NCBI GenBank assembly: GCA_963699085.1
Contig: CAVOTH010000004.1
Location: 682,001 to 746,000 of the forward strand
Length of the DNA: 64,000 nucleotides
Source of the DNA: Bog-756 sp963699085
GTDB lineage: Bacteria > Actinomycetota > Acidimicrobiia > Acidimicrobiales > RAAP-2
Reading direction: 5' to 3'
The notes under the pieces: generated by a model
Seen by the model: only the letters and a program-made list of their open reading frames with translations
Told to the model about the DNA's origin: nothing
Database searches by the model: none
Shown here: in pieces, positions 7,709 through 16,599 of the stretch
How the letters are laid out: each line of letters begins with the position of its first letter
How positions within the stretch are numbered: the stretch's first letter is position 1
Position numbers and translations under genes: made by a program

Positions 7709-8062
7709 ATGTCCACCGGTCGTGTGAAGAACATCGGGGCTGCGGTCCTGGTGGTTCTAGCGATTGTGGTCGCCGTCTTGGTCTTCGGCGGCGATTCCGC
7801 CAAGGAGGCAACGACCCCGGAAGTGGCCAGGTACTCGTCCACCCCGACGACTGTGCCTCCCACCCCGACGACCGTGCCTCCCACCACCACCACGATCCCG
7901 ATGACCGCAACCTCCTTGGTCGCAGCGGGGCCCGCGGTCGACTGTCCAGCCGGCGCCGTTTCCACCGCGCCGGGCGGACCCGTCCCGACTGCGGTATCAA
8001 CCGGCTTCCGGTGGACCCCGGCCCGATATCCGACCACTGGCTGGTGTGAGGTAGCGGGCTGA
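7709..8062 (+). CDS. Small membrane-anchored Thr/Pro-rich protein
   Basis: A 117-residue protein: a short basic N-terminus, one membrane segment (about residues 9-26, AAVLVVLAIVVAVLVFGG), then an extracytoplasmic linker rich in TTVPPT repeats (about 45-65) and a short C-terminal part with two cysteines. The ATG at 7709 has GGAG about 9 nt upstream. No family recognised. The Thr/Pro linker resembles wall-spanning linkers of actinobacterial surface proteins. Confidence 0.65.
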   Translation: MSTGRVKNIGAAVLVVLAIVVAVLVFGGDSAKEATTPEVARYSSTPTTVPPTPTTVPPTTTTIPMTATSLVAAGPAVDCPAGAVSTAPGGPVPTAVSTGFRWTPARYPTTGWCEVAG

Positions 8063-8187
8063 CTCCCGGTCCCGACGGCACGGCTCCGGTCGCTTCCTCC
8101 GGGTTGATCGCTCCGGGTTCGGGCGCCTCAGAGCAGGAAGACCGGGCTTTCTCTAAAGACCTGTCCCGAACGTGCCGATGACCGGCC

Positions 8188-9963
8188 GTGAGCATTCTCG
8201 AGCGGGGAAGCGACAACGGTGGTCGAAATTGGTACAAGCCTCATCGCGCCATTGTTCTCCTCGGAGTGCTTCTCACCGTCGTCTCGCTTCTAGGAGCGAC
8301 GCTTGGCATCGTCAATGCGGCTCGGGCCGAGAAGTCGCTTTCTCAGATCAGTGATCGGTACCTGGTCCTCCAGTCACCCGTTCGGGAGATACGAACTGCG
8401 ATCGGCGCCTTCCAGGTATTGGCCACACAGGTGTTCGATGGCGGATCGATTCCCAGCACCGCAGTCGCTTCCGCAGTTGCCGATTCCTCAGCCTCCGATC
8501 GGGCGTATCTGAACCTTCAGCACCTTCTGGCCTCAGGTGACACCGCTGACCTGTCACCTCAACTCGCAGCCCAGATGACGGCCTACGTCAATGTACGGTC
8601 GAAGTTGGGAGCATTCCTGGCCGGTGAACCGACCACTGCTCAGACGGTACAGATCGCCATTGATGAGCTGCATGCCGACACGCAGCTCGATGCCACGCTT
8701 GCCTCGCTGCAGTCCACGATCACCGACCGGCTCACCCAGGCAGCGCAGGCAGCCGGCGCGGCGGCCCGTGATGCTCAGGCGGCGCTCCTGTGGAGCGTTG
8801 TCATCGGGGTCACATTCGCCGTCGCTGTGACCTCGGCGCTTGCCGCCAAGGCTGTGCGATCCGAACACGAGGCAGCCAGCAACGATGCCGTGCAGCTGCG
8901 TCTGACTCGTCGGAACGAGTTCGAGTCGCGGTTGCAGCGGGCATTGGAAATGTCCAAGTCGGAGGAACCCGTGTTCGGACTTGTGGCCGAAGCACTCGCC
9001 GATGCCGCACCGGAGATGCATTCCGAATTGCTGCTCGCCGATTCGAGCAAAGCACATTTCCGCCAAGTTCTGGTCGGATCGGGTGGCACCCGTGACGGCG
9101 GCTGCGGCGTCGTGTCTCCCGACGATTGTCCATCCGCATCGCGGGGGCAGACCATGATGTTCCCGTCGAGCACTGCCATCGATGCCTGCCCCAACCTGCG
9201 GGGACGGGGCTGTTCGGCGATGTGCGTCCCTGTGAGCATCAGTGGGAGTTCCATCGGTGTCTTCCACGTGACGGCGCCCGAAGGGGCACCGCCGCCGGAC
9301 GCGGTCCGGAGCGACGTCGAAGTGGTGGCCAGGCGGGCATCGGAACGGCTGGCGATGCTTCGGGCCTTCGCCCTGTCACAGACACAGGCCAACAGCGACT
9401 CCCTCACAGGACTGATGACGAGGCGCAGCCTCGAGCGAGGAATTCGGGAGCTCCAGAACGAAGGCGGGTCGTATTCGGTGGCCTACGGGGATCTCGACCA
9501 CTTCAAGCAGCTCAATGACGTGTTCGGCCACGATGCGGGCGACCGGGCGCTCCGTTCCTTCTCACAGGTGCTCCGTGACTCGCTTCGTCCGGCCGACATC
9601 GCGTGCCGCTACGGAGGCGAGGAGTTCGTGATCGTTCTGCCCGGGTGCCCCGTCAAAGAAGCGCTGGTGGTCCTCGGGCGAGTCAGGCAGAGGATGGCGG
9701 AGCGCCTGGCTACCGCGCAGCTCCCCGTCTTCACCGTCAGCTTCGGACTCGCCACATCCGACCAGGGCAGCGACTTCGAGGCAGTGGTGAATCTGGCCGA
9801 TCAAGCCCTGATGAATGCCAAAGCCAGCGGGAGAGACCAGGTGGTCGTGGCGCCCGGAGCAGAGGAGACTTCGGTGACGGCTTGGGACGCGTCATCCCTC
9901 GACCAGTTAGATCCTGATGGCCTCATTGCCGCCAGTCACGGGATCGGGAGCTTTATCGCGTGA
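8188..9963 (+). CDS. Membrane-bound GGDEF diguanylate cyclase with GAF-like domain
   Basis: A 591-residue signalling protein that should make cyclic di-GMP. Order: membrane segment (about 16-40), extracytoplasmic helical sensor (about 45-195), second membrane segment (about 200-220), a GAF-like domain (about 245-390), then GGDEF (about 405-560). The active site is Y-GGEEF at 476-480, with DLDHFKQLNDVFGHDAGD upstream. An intact product-inhibition site RPAD (467-470) lies five residues before it. No EAL domain is present. The start is GTG at 8188 without a clear Shine-Dalgarno. No partner gene is adjacent. Confidence 0.9.
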   Translation: MSILERGSDNGGRNWYKPHRAIVLLGVLLTVVSLLGATLGIVNAARAEKSLSQISDRYLVLQSPVREIRTAIGAFQVLATQVFDGGSIPSTAVASAVADSSASDRAYLNLQHLLASGDTADLSPQLAAQMTAYVNVRSKLGAFLAGEPTTAQTVQIAIDELHADTQLDATLASLQSTITDRLTQAAQAAGAAARDAQAALLWSVVIGVTFAVAVTSALAAKAVRSEHEAASNDAVQLRLTRRNEFESRLQRALEMSKSEEPVFGLVAEALADAAPEMHSELLLADSSKAHFRQVLVGSGGTRDGGCGVVSPDDCPSASRGQTMMFPSSTAIDACPNLRGRGCSAMCVPVSISGSSIGVFHVTAPEGAPPPDAVRSDVEVVARRASERLAMLRAFALSQTQANSDSLTGLMTRRSLERGIRELQNEGGSYSVAYGDLDHFKQLNDVFGHDAGDRALRSFSQVLRDSLRPADIACRYGGEEFVIVLPGCPVKEALVVLGRVRQRMAERLATAQLPVFTVSFGLATSDQGSDFEAVVNLADQALMNAKASGRDQVVVAPGAEETSVTAWDASSLDQLDPDGLIAASHGIGSFIA

Positions 9964-9994
9964 AAGCGTGTCACGGGCGTGCAGGTCCTTCCGG

Positions 9995-10396
9995 TCATCT
10001 GTCCATGGCGTGGATCTTGTCCGGCTCGATCGTCAGGATCACCCGAACCTGATCGCGCCCGCCGTACCACTGATAGGAATTGCCGGTGTAGCGCCGGGCG
10101 AGGAGCTCGATGTGTTCTGCCCCACCCTCGGTGGTGATGTCTGTCACGTGACCCCGAACGGCAAAATATCGGGAGGTGTCGGCGGCATCGCAGACGGCAA
10201 CGGAGACACGCGGGTCCCGCCGGATGTTGCGCATCTTCTGGTGCGTCTGAACCGTGTTGATGACCACATGTTCGCCATCGGTATCGACCCAGGTCTGGGT
10301 CGTCTGCGGCGAACCGTCAGGCATCAACGTGGTGATGAAGCACGGATTCGGGCCCCGCAGTAGTTCGACGAGGCGGTCTGGGAGATCCACAGGCAC
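9995..10396 (-). CDS. PPOX-class (probably F420-dependent) oxidoreductase
   Basis: A split-barrel flavin/F420-binding protein. Core motifs: LVELLRGPNPCFITTLMPDG at the N-terminus, QTTQTWVDTDGEHVVINT, KMRNIRRDPRVSVAV, and GAEHIELLARRYTG near the end. This pattern is typical of actinobacterial PPOX F420-dependent enzymes. I place the start at the GTG at 10396 (133 residues) because the family starts just there; the open frame continues upstream to 10498, and a GTG at 10390 is also possible. It ends 31 bp from the convergent cyclase gene. Confidence 0.82.
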   Translation of the reverse strand: MPVDLPDRLVELLRGPNPCFITTLMPDGSPQTTQTWVDTDGEHVVINTVQTHQKMRNIRRDPRVSVAVCDAADTSRYFAVRGHVTDITTEGGAEHIELLARRYTGNSYQWYGGRDQVRVILTIEPDKIHAMDR

Positions 10397-10492
10397 GACG
10401 ATAGTGCAGTGCGATTGTGTCCCCACCGACCCGGCGACGTTTTGGAGCAGGGTCGCGTCACCGCGACCGGAAGGTGAGGCGGTAAAGGCCGA

Positions 10493-10498
10493 TACCAT
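10493..10498 (+). promoter_or_regulatory. Putative -10 element
   Basis: TACCAT, 7 nt before the ATG at 10506, consistent with leaderless transcription of the small gene that follows. Confidence 0.35.
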
Positions 10499-10505
10499 CG
10501 AATTG

Positions 10506-10757
10506 ATGAGCTCCCGCCTTGATAAATCCTGGATGGTGCTGGCAAGCCATCAGACGGACGAAGGTGATCGCTGCGTGGATGTCTTTTCGCGGCCCGACGG
10601 ATCCTTCGGTTTCGAGGAGTTCCGTCGGGATCCTGAAGACATGGGCGTGTGGACACCTGTCAGCTACTTCTCGGGACTCGAATACCCGACAGTGGACGAT
10701 GCGGTTGTCCAAGCCGTCCGTCTTGTTCCCTGGCTCAATTCAGTGCTGGAACGTTAG
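10506..10757 (+). CDS. Small hypothetical protein
   Basis: An 83-residue soluble protein with several tryptophans and acidic residues (SWMVLASHQTDEGDR, EDMGVWTPVSYFSGLEYP, ending VPWLNSVLER). It has no membrane segment or known motif. The ATG at 10506 is supported by a TAnnnT hexamer 7 nt upstream. The longer open frame upstream is antisense to the PPOX gene and not credible. I do not recognise a family. Confidence 0.6.
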   Translation: MSSRLDKSWMVLASHQTDEGDRCVDVFSRPDGSFGFEEFRRDPEDMGVWTPVSYFSGLEYPTVDDAVVQAVRLVPWLNSVLER

Positions 10758-10877
10758 CGCCCCCAACGCAGGGGGTCACCTGCAGGCCGGGTCATGCCGA
10801 ATCGCACGATGGCCGGCCGGCCCGCGCCAGACGATCGATCAATGGAACTGTGCTCTGCAACGTCCGAATCGTGCGCG

Positions 10878-11753
10878 CTACTCGCCGAACGTGACCCCAC
10901 TCAGACCCTCGGACACGTTCCACAGCCTTGCCGCCAGTGCCGGGTCCCGTGCCCGGGCCGCCAACCTGGCGGGCCCCACCCGGCCACCAATCTCCCCGGG
11001 ACCGGATGGTCCGTAGTAGCCCGCCGGAATCACGTAGGGCGACGTGGCCGAATAGACGATCGGACGAGCTGCGCTCTCGGCAGATGGGATGAATCCGGAC
11101 ATGGCCTTGGTGAATCCTCGCTTCACGAAGCGGTCCTCCGGCCGCAGGATGGCCTCCGTGCGGGCGAAGCCGGGATGCGCGCCGATGGCCTTGATGCCCC
11201 ACCCGCCTCGATCGCTGCGCCGTTGAAGTTCGGTCATGAACAGGAGGTTGGCCAACTTTGACTGTCCGTAAGCATGTACGCGCCGATAGGGCCGCTCGGA
11301 CTGCAGGTCATCAAAGTCGATGCTCGCCCTTCGGTGAGCGAGGCTCCCGACGACCACGACCCGAGGCGCATCGGCGGCTTGCAACATCGGCGCCAACGTC
11401 GAGGCCAGTGCGAAATGACCGAGATGGTTGGTGCCGAAGTGCAGTTCGAACCCGTCGGACGTGGTCTGGCGTGTTGGTGGCATGACCACACCGGCATTGT
11501 TGACCAGTACATCGAGTCGGTCGTATTGGGATCGCATGCGCTCGCCGAACGCGGCAACCGAGCTCAGATCCGCCAGGTCGACGACCTCGTGCGAGACGTC
11601 GACATCTCTATTTTCGGCACGGATGGCCGCTACCGCCCCGTCACCGAGCGTGGGATTGCGCACGCCGAAGACCACAGTCATACCCGCACCGGCAAGTGCA
11701 CGTCCCACCTCGTATCCGACCCCCCTGGCGCCTGTTACAACCGCCACTCCCAC
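10878..11753 (-). CDS. Short-chain dehydrogenase/reductase (retinol dehydrogenase-like)
   Basis: A 292-residue NAD(P)-dependent oxidoreductase. Motifs in order: TGARGVGYEVG (nucleotide binding), DVLVNNAGVV, the catalytic serine in VVVVGSLAHR, and the active-site YGQSK. The shape, including TNHLGHFAL and a C-terminal region after the active site, fits the RDH/WWOX-like subgroup that often acts on lipophilic alcohols or ketones. I take the GTG at 11753, which has GAGG 5 nt upstream and puts the Rossmann motif at the very start. Substrate unknown. Confidence 0.88.
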   Translation of the reverse strand: MGVAVVTGARGVGYEVGRALAGAGMTVVFGVRNPTLGDGAVAAIRAENRDVDVSHEVVDLADLSSVAAFGERMRSQYDRLDVLVNNAGVVMPPTRQTTSDGFELHFGTNHLGHFALASTLAPMLQAADAPRVVVVGSLAHRRASIDFDDLQSERPYRRVHAYGQSKLANLLFMTELQRRSDRGGWGIKAIGAHPGFARTEAILRPEDRFVKRGFTKAMSGFIPSAESAARPIVYSATSPYVIPAGYYGPSGPGEIGGRVGPARLAARARDPALAARLWNVSEGLSGVTFGE

Positions 11754-12332
11754 GTAGACCTCCTGGTTTCGACCAGCACCGATCAAGACAGAGTAAGTCG
11801 ATCTGGCCCGTGGGCAATTAACGGCGAATGGGTGAGGTGACTGCGTGGTCACGCTTCAGAGGGTGGATGTGCACGGACGTCACATTCGACTGGACGATCA
11901 GACGCCGAGCACGGACGACGAGCGCCACCGCGTACTTCGAGTCACCGACGCCGGAATCCGCCGGTGGAGCTGACTGCCCGATCCCCTCGCCGTCACTCGG
12001 GTAAGGCAACGCGCTACCCAACGGCCGAACAGCCACTTGACAGCCGGTGTATAGTCTTCCTCTAGGGTTAAGGGGAATAGTTGGGATCGAGGGGAATGGG
12101 GCACGGCAGATACCAGACGCAACCAGTGGCGGCTGTGTTCAGGTCTTCCAGCATCACCCTCCTCGGACTGTTGGCCGCAAGGGCGATCCTCATCGTGACT
12201 GCGGCAGGAATCGTGATCAGGGGCAGGAATCGTGATTAGGGGTAAGAGACGAACGTCGCTTCCATAGATGGGTTCGACAGAGGTCATCAGTCAACGGGGC
12301 AACGTTCTCAATCCAGGCAGTTCGTCGAAGGG
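11754..12332 (+). other. Intergenic region with a 19-bp tandem duplication
   Basis: About 580 bp between divergent genes with no supportable gene. GCAGGAATCGTGAT occurs at 12204 and again at 12223, a 19-bp period. The region should hold the promoters of the SDR gene and of the secreted Ig-like protein. Confidence 0.45.
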
Positions 12333-13862
12333 ATGCAGAGGGAAATGAAAAACAAGACCAAGACAACGTTCGCAACGACTGCCAGGTCTGCCCTGCTGGT
12401 GATCGTCGCAGTGGTGGCGACCCTCGGCTCGGTGCTGACCATCGGGGTGCAGCGGTCCGGTGCGGACGCCACCACCCCACCCCCATGGGACACCTTCAAC
12501 CCGACCGATGGCGCAACCTACGGGAGCTATGCGAATCCTGCCGCCTACGGTGCCGTCGGCAGCCTGACCTTCTACAATTCTCTCGGCCAACAGATCACCG
12601 GAGGGTCCACCGCCTCCCCCTTCGCCGCCTACGTCGAGGGATCCACCGCCACCGGCGGGGTGAAGGCGGATCTCTACATCGCCATTCCGGCGGCCTCTGA
12701 CCCGAGCGGATGGACCAAGTTCACTTTGGGCAACTCCGCCACCTACTTCCCGGCCACCACTGCACCCTCGAACCTGGCCAGCGCCGGCACCTTGCCGGTG
12801 TTCACCGCCAACGCCGAGGAATCCCTCAACACCTTCCTGACCGCCAACCCCGACTCGAGCAATCCCGATCCGGGGTACTTCCAGGTCCGGGTGATCACCA
12901 GTGGTTCCGGGTCCAACGGTGCAGTGGAAAATGCCGCTGACATCGATATCGACACCTCCAACAACACCTGGACGCTGGCATACCCGATCGCCAGCCCGGT
13001 AGGAACCTCGGTCAGCCTGAGCGCATCCCCGCCGACGACCTCGGTCCAAGGGTCCAGCGTGACCCTCACCGCCACCGTCACCGACTCCGACGGTTCGTCG
13101 CCCCAAGGCGGGACAGTCCAGTTCAAGGAGAACGGCACCGATGTGGGCAGCCCGGCACCGGTCGGGAGCAACGCCGAGGCGACACTGGCGACCACGGCCC
13201 TGCCGCTCGGCAGCGACCCACTCACCGCCGTGTTCACCCCAGCAACAGGTACCAACTACTCGGGCTCGACCAGCCCCTCGGTGCCCTACAGCGTGACCTC
13301 AGGCACCAAGACCACCCTGACCAGCGCAAACCCGTCCCAGCTGGCTGTCGGGGCCAGCGGAAAGGTGACCTTTGACGGTTCGGGGCTCCAGTCCGGGGCC
13401 ACGCTCAAGTTCACCGGTCCGTCGAAGGACGTCAGTGCAAAGGCCTCTTCCATCGTTGCCTCTGGCTCGACGCTGACCGCCACGGTAACGGTGACAGCAA
13501 AGGCGGCCACCGGGGCTTACACCGTCAAGGTGACCAACTCGAACAAGTCGACCGCCACTTGTACGAATTGTCTGACCGTGATCGCCGCACCTACGCTGAC
13601 CTCCATCAGCCCATCCAGTGCGGCGACAGGCAAAACCGTCTCGGTAAAGCTCACCGGAACCGGGTTCGCCACCGGGGCAAAGCTCACCGGACCCAAGGGC
13701 GTCACGTTCTCCAAGATCGTCGTGGTCAGCTCGACCACCATCACCGCCAAGATGAAGGTGGCTACGACGACATCGACCGGGACCAACCTCGGAGTCACCG
13801 TCACCAACGACGCAAATGCCGGATACGGCAAGGTGACCGGGGACGTACTGACCATCACGTAA
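12333..13862 (+). CDS. Secreted Ig-like / TIG-like modular protein
   Basis: A 509-residue exported protein. Residues 1-46 form a signal peptide. A unique domain (about 50-222) follows, then a bacterial Ig-like domain of the Big_3_5 type (about 225-323: TSVQGSSVTLTATVT, GTVQFKENGTD). Two TIG-like domains come last (about 327-417 and 419-509). The first ends with a C-x-x-C pair (C410, C413) in TCTNCLTV; the second lacks it. The same Cys pair occurs in the GH16 protein of this window. Low Cys and Lys and high Thr/Ser suit a surface or matrix protein. The start is ATG 12333, or ATG 12345, which has GAGGG close upstream. No enzyme domain seen. Confidence 0.75.
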   Translation: MQREMKNKTKTTFATTARSALLVIVAVVATLGSVLTIGVQRSGADATTPPPWDTFNPTDGATYGSYANPAAYGAVGSLTFYNSLGQQITGGSTASPFAAYVEGSTATGGVKADLYIAIPAASDPSGWTKFTLGNSATYFPATTAPSNLASAGTLPVFTANAEESLNTFLTANPDSSNPDPGYFQVRVITSGSGSNGAVENAADIDIDTSNNTWTLAYPIASPVGTSVSLSASPPTTSVQGSSVTLTATVTDSDGSSPQGGTVQFKENGTDVGSPAPVGSNAEATLATTALPLGSDPLTAVFTPATGTNYSGSTSPSVPYSVTSGTKTTLTSANPSQLAVGASGKVTFDGSGLQSGATLKFTGPSKDVSAKASSIVASGSTLTATVTVTAKAATGAYTVKVTNSNKSTATCTNCLTVIAAPTLTSISPSSAATGKTVSVKLTGTGFATGAKLTGPKGVTFSKIVVVSSTTITAKMKVATTTSTGTNLGVTVTNDANAGYGKVTGDVLTIT

Positions 13863-13961
13863 GACGGTAGACGGGGCGGTTGGACCGCGGGGAGAATACA
13901 TTCGTCACCCACCAAGGCAATTGCATGGTGTATCAGCCGAATCTCACCTTATGTGCACTCC

Positions 13962-14231
13962 CTAATCCAGGATCCCGACCCGCTCGGTCCACCAGGACAC
14001 CATCCTGAATCTCAGTTCGTCGGTGAGGACCCCATCGGCCACCAGGGACTTGTGTTCGATCTGTCCGAGGTTCACAACTCCGACCTCATCCTCCAGCCAA
14101 TCCGCGAACTCGTCGACCAGATCCGGGTGGTCGTTGGCGATCCGGTCCGAGAGCCAGATCTCGTAGCCGTGATCGGTAATTACGAATGCGACGTCCTGAC
14201 CCATTGGCGCCAGCTCGCCACCTTCGTTCAC
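13962..14231 (-). CDS. Small hypothetical protein
   Basis: An 89-residue soluble acidic protein with VAFVITDHGYEIWLSDRIAN and two tryptophan-rich helical stretches (DEFADWLEDEVG, RMVSWWTERVG). No domain recognised. The start is GTG at 14231; an ATG nine codons in is possible. It converges on the Ig-like protein gene. Coding nature is supported by a sensible amino-acid composition only. Confidence 0.5.
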   Translation of the reverse strand: MNEGGELAPMGQDVAFVITDHGYEIWLSDRIANDHPDLVDEFADWLEDEVGVVNLGQIEHKSLVADGVLTDELRFRMVSWWTERVGILD

Positions 14232-14413
14232 CCCGCGATCATAGGTAGACGCAGAGTGGCGGGGACTCTTTTTGCCAATGACCGGGCCTTATGGTCATTT
14301 CCCTTGATCGAGGAGTTCTCTCCAGCGAAGGCGACGCCGGCGCGCGATGCTGATCGGAACGAACGGGTCGAGGTTCGACCTGTGAGACCCATTGCGTCCA
14401 TCAGGAGTGCCAC

Positions 14414-14897
14414 ATGCCAGACACCGTCTTCATGCCAGACCGGATCGAAGTGACCCGTCCCATCCCGGCATCACCCACTGCAATCTTCGACGTCCTCCGC
14501 AGCCCGGCAGGACATGTGGCCATCGACGCGTCGGGAATGCTGCAGGACTTCACGGGCGAATCGGCGGAGAAAGTGGGCGATACCTTCGTCGTTCACATGG
14601 ATCGGGAGTCGCTCAATGACGTTCCGCTTGGAAAATACGACGTGACGGTACATTTCATCGTCTTCGAGCGCGAACAGGGAGATCGCATGGGATCTCGGGC
14701 CCGATATCCCGGTTCCGCACTTCTATGGTTACCGCCTGGATCCCGGTGAAGACGGGATCACCAATGTGACCTCCTATTACGACTGGTCGAAGGTGAGCGG
14801 CGACCTCAAGGATCGCTTCCCGATCGTGCCCGAATCCGCCCTGCGCGCAACACTGGGCATTCTGGAACGTACTGTGAGAGCAGGTAGCGCCCAGTAG
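14414..14897 (+). CDS. SRPBCC-fold protein, frameshifted
   Basis: A polyketide-cyclase/START-like protein of 160 residues once one base is removed. Frame 1 covers residues 1-88 (IEVTRPIPASPTAIFDVLRS ... VTVHFIVFERE). After the GGG at 14677-14679 the correct protein continues one base out of register as EIAWDLGPDIPVPHFYGYR and ends ...LERTVRAGSAQ at the TAG 14895-14897. The span of 484 nt is 3n+1, as expected for a single inserted base. It is a tandem paralogue of the next gene, which keeps an intact frame. The fold binds hydrophobic ligands; the ligand is unknown. Confidence 0.75.
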
Positions 14898-14956
14898 CGA
14901 CTTAGGCGGCGACCTCGGCGAGCAGGGCGTCGTTCGTATCGGCAAGGGAGGATCAG

Positions 14957-15424
14957 ATGACGAACGACAAATGCAAACCGGTATCCGTGTCCCGTCGCAT
15001 CGAGGCCCCAGCCAACATTATCTTCAAGTTTCTGGCCAACCCGGATCGACACCCCGAGTTCGATGGCTCAGAGATGCTGCGGACTGGCGCCAAGAATGAG
15101 GTGATCGTTGGCGTGGGGGACGTGTTCGTCACGAAGATGTACTTCACCGCAATGGGCGACTACGAGATGCATAACCGTGTCGTGGCATTCGAGACGGACC
15201 GATGCATCGCATGGGAGCCCGGAAATCCCGATCTTGATAGGAACGGTTCGCGCTGGAGGTTCGACCTGACCCCGGACGGCCTAGGCGCGACTCTGGTCAC
15301 CGAAACCTATGACTGCACGGATTCCCCGGAAAGCGTCCGCGAGGCAGTCGATGACGGCCGTGCATGGCTTTCGGGGATGACCGAGACCTTGAAGAAGCTC
15401 GACCAGTTGTGCACGACACAGTAG
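14957..15424 (+). CDS. SRPBCC-fold (polyketide cyclase/START-like) protein
   Basis: A 155-residue hydrophobic-ligand-binding-fold protein: VSVSRRIEAPANIIFKFLAN at the N-terminus, a central beta-sheet with NRVVAFETDRCIAWEPG, SRWRFDLTPDGLGATLVTETYD, and a C-terminal helix with MTETLKKLDQL. It resembles the frameshifted gene just upstream (59 bp gap), so the two are a tandem duplicate pair. The ATG at 14957 has AGGGAGGA upstream. No ligand or partner is evident. Confidence 0.85.
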   Translation: MTNDKCKPVSVSRRIEAPANIIFKFLANPDRHPEFDGSEMLRTGAKNEVIVGVGDVFVTKMYFTAMGDYEMHNRVVAFETDRCIAWEPGNPDLDRNGSRWRFDLTPDGLGATLVTETYDCTDSPESVREAVDDGRAWLSGMTETLKKLDQLCTTQ

Positions 15425-15504
15425 CTGAGAGGACGCGGCCACGAAGGTTTCGCCCGATGCCGTCGGCACTGGGGCTGTGATGTTCGGCCCAGCGGTCGGC
15501 GGCA

Positions 15505-15708
15505 TTATGCGCCGAATCGTTCGTCTTCGGTCAGTTCGCCTCGGTACGCTCTCATTGATGCGTCCAGCAGATCCTGGTCGACATCCCACCCGCCAGAATG
15601 GTGATTGAGGGCGGGAATCAATCTGGAGTCGGCCAGAAGCCCTGCTGCTTCGCCGGCCAGAGATCCTTCGGATTGGCGCGGGGATAGCGCGGGGATGGGA
15701 ATTCTCAT
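15505..15708 (-). CDS. Possible small hypothetical protein
   Basis: A 67-residue open frame with a reasonable composition (GGWDVDQDLLDASMRAYRGE, acidic C-terminus). There is no clear ribosome site or known domain. It lies between the SRPBCC gene and tRNA-Pro and may be non-coding. Confidence 0.3.
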   Translation of the reverse strand: MRIPIPALSPRQSEGSLAGEAAGLLADSRLIPALNHHSGGWDVDQDLLDASMRAYRGELTEDERFGA

Positions 15709-15741
15709 GAACGCGGTCCACCCAATGGGGTGAACCGCACG

Positions 15742-15818
15742 TGGTCGGGCTGCCGGGATTTGAACCCGGGACCTCTTGACCCCCAGTCAAGCGCGTAACC
15801 AAGCTGCGCCACAGCCCG
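15742..15818 (-). tRNA. tRNA-Pro (anticodon GGG)
   Basis: Read on the reverse strand, the 7-bp acceptor stem is CGGGCTG paired with CAGCCCG, followed by discriminator A and an encoded CCA. The anticodon arm is CTTGA-CTGGGGG-TCAAG, giving anticodon GGG for proline codons. The T-arm contains GGTTCAAATCC. Length is 77 nt with CCA. No integrase or duplicated 3' end is nearby, so it does not look like a used attachment site. Confidence 0.95.
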
Positions 15819-16227
15819 TTCCTAATACTCCCTGGTCAACGTGCCGGAGGAGCAACATTCACCAGCTGATCCCTTGTGGAATGTGCCACAGATGTGCCTG
15901 GGGGCCAAAACTCGTACCCCACGACGAATGGGTCCAGCCCGAGCACTCTAGCCGAGTCCCCTGGGGCGACTCGGCCAAGGAATCAGCCCCAACACCGGCC
16001 AGACGGCGACCATCGCCCGCGGCCCTCGATGGCGGGACCGCTGACGTAGAGACCAGCGGCCGGTGCAGACGCCGGCCACTGGTCAACGGGATTGCTGAAC
16101 CCACCTGGATATCACTTCCAGGACATCAACCTCGCCCTTGGCAACCTGGATACTGATGTGCACCACGCCGAACTCGGCTACGAGAAGTAACCACCCACTG
16201 CACTTCGGTGGGCGTCAGACTGTCCGG
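15819..16227 (+). other. Intergenic region
   Basis: About 400 bp. No gene, terminator or repeat that I can support; it should hold the promoters of tRNA-Pro and of the VOC protein gene. Confidence 0.4.
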
Positions 16228-16569
16228 ATGACGTTGGAGGTGCTCTTCGCCAGTGTCCCAGTGGCAGATCTCCGGGTAGGACTGGACTGGTATCAGAGGC
16301 TCTTCGGGCGGGAAGCTGACATCGTCCCTAATGAGGCTGAAGCCATGTGGTGCGTTGCCGGAAATGGATGGCTGTACGTCATCGAGGACTCTGACCGGGC
16401 CGGATCCACCGTGCTGACTATCTCTGTCGACGATCTGGACCAACTGGTGGTCGATCTGTCAACCCGAGGCATTCGGTCTGCTCCGATCGAGTCCGTGGGC
16501 GATATGGGCCGCAAATCCAACGTGACCGACCCAGACGGGAACCTCATCAGCTGGATCCAAGTGGCCTAG
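16228..16569 (+). CDS. VOC-superfamily (glyoxalase-like) protein
   Basis: A 113-residue single-module protein with the paired beta-alpha-beta-beta-beta fold: EVLFASVPVADLRVGLDWYQRLFG at the N-terminus and NVTDPDGNLISWIQVA at the C-terminus, a common ending in this superfamily. It probably acts as a dimer, binding a metal or small ligand. I use the ATG at 16228; the extra 30 residues of open frame upstream are not family-like. It converges on the GH16 gene with a 30-bp gap. Substrate unknown. Confidence 0.8.
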   Translation: MTLEVLFASVPVADLRVGLDWYQRLFGREADIVPNEAEAMWCVAGNGWLYVIEDSDRAGSTVLTISVDDLDQLVVDLSTRGIRSAPIESVGDMGRKSNVTDPDGNLISWIQVA

Positions 16570-16599
16570 GTGCCCGAGGAAAATCGCCCGACCTGATGG

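Noticed and set aside
7356..8237. A 293-residue minus-strand open frame
   Set aside because: Antisense to the small membrane protein and rich in Arg/Pro/Ser; no motif.
12030..12060. TTGACA followed by TATAGT as a promoter
   Set aside because: The two elements are only about 7 bp apart, too close for a sigma-70 promoter.
11898..12287. A 129-residue minus-strand open frame in the intergenic region
   Set aside because: No ribosome site, poor composition and no domain; it crosses the 19-bp duplication.
15742..15818. tRNA-Pro as a mobile-element attachment site
   Set aside because: No integrase, no duplicated tRNA end and no phage or plasmid genes nearby. The only tyrosine recombinase is chromosomal xerD at 51.4 kb.
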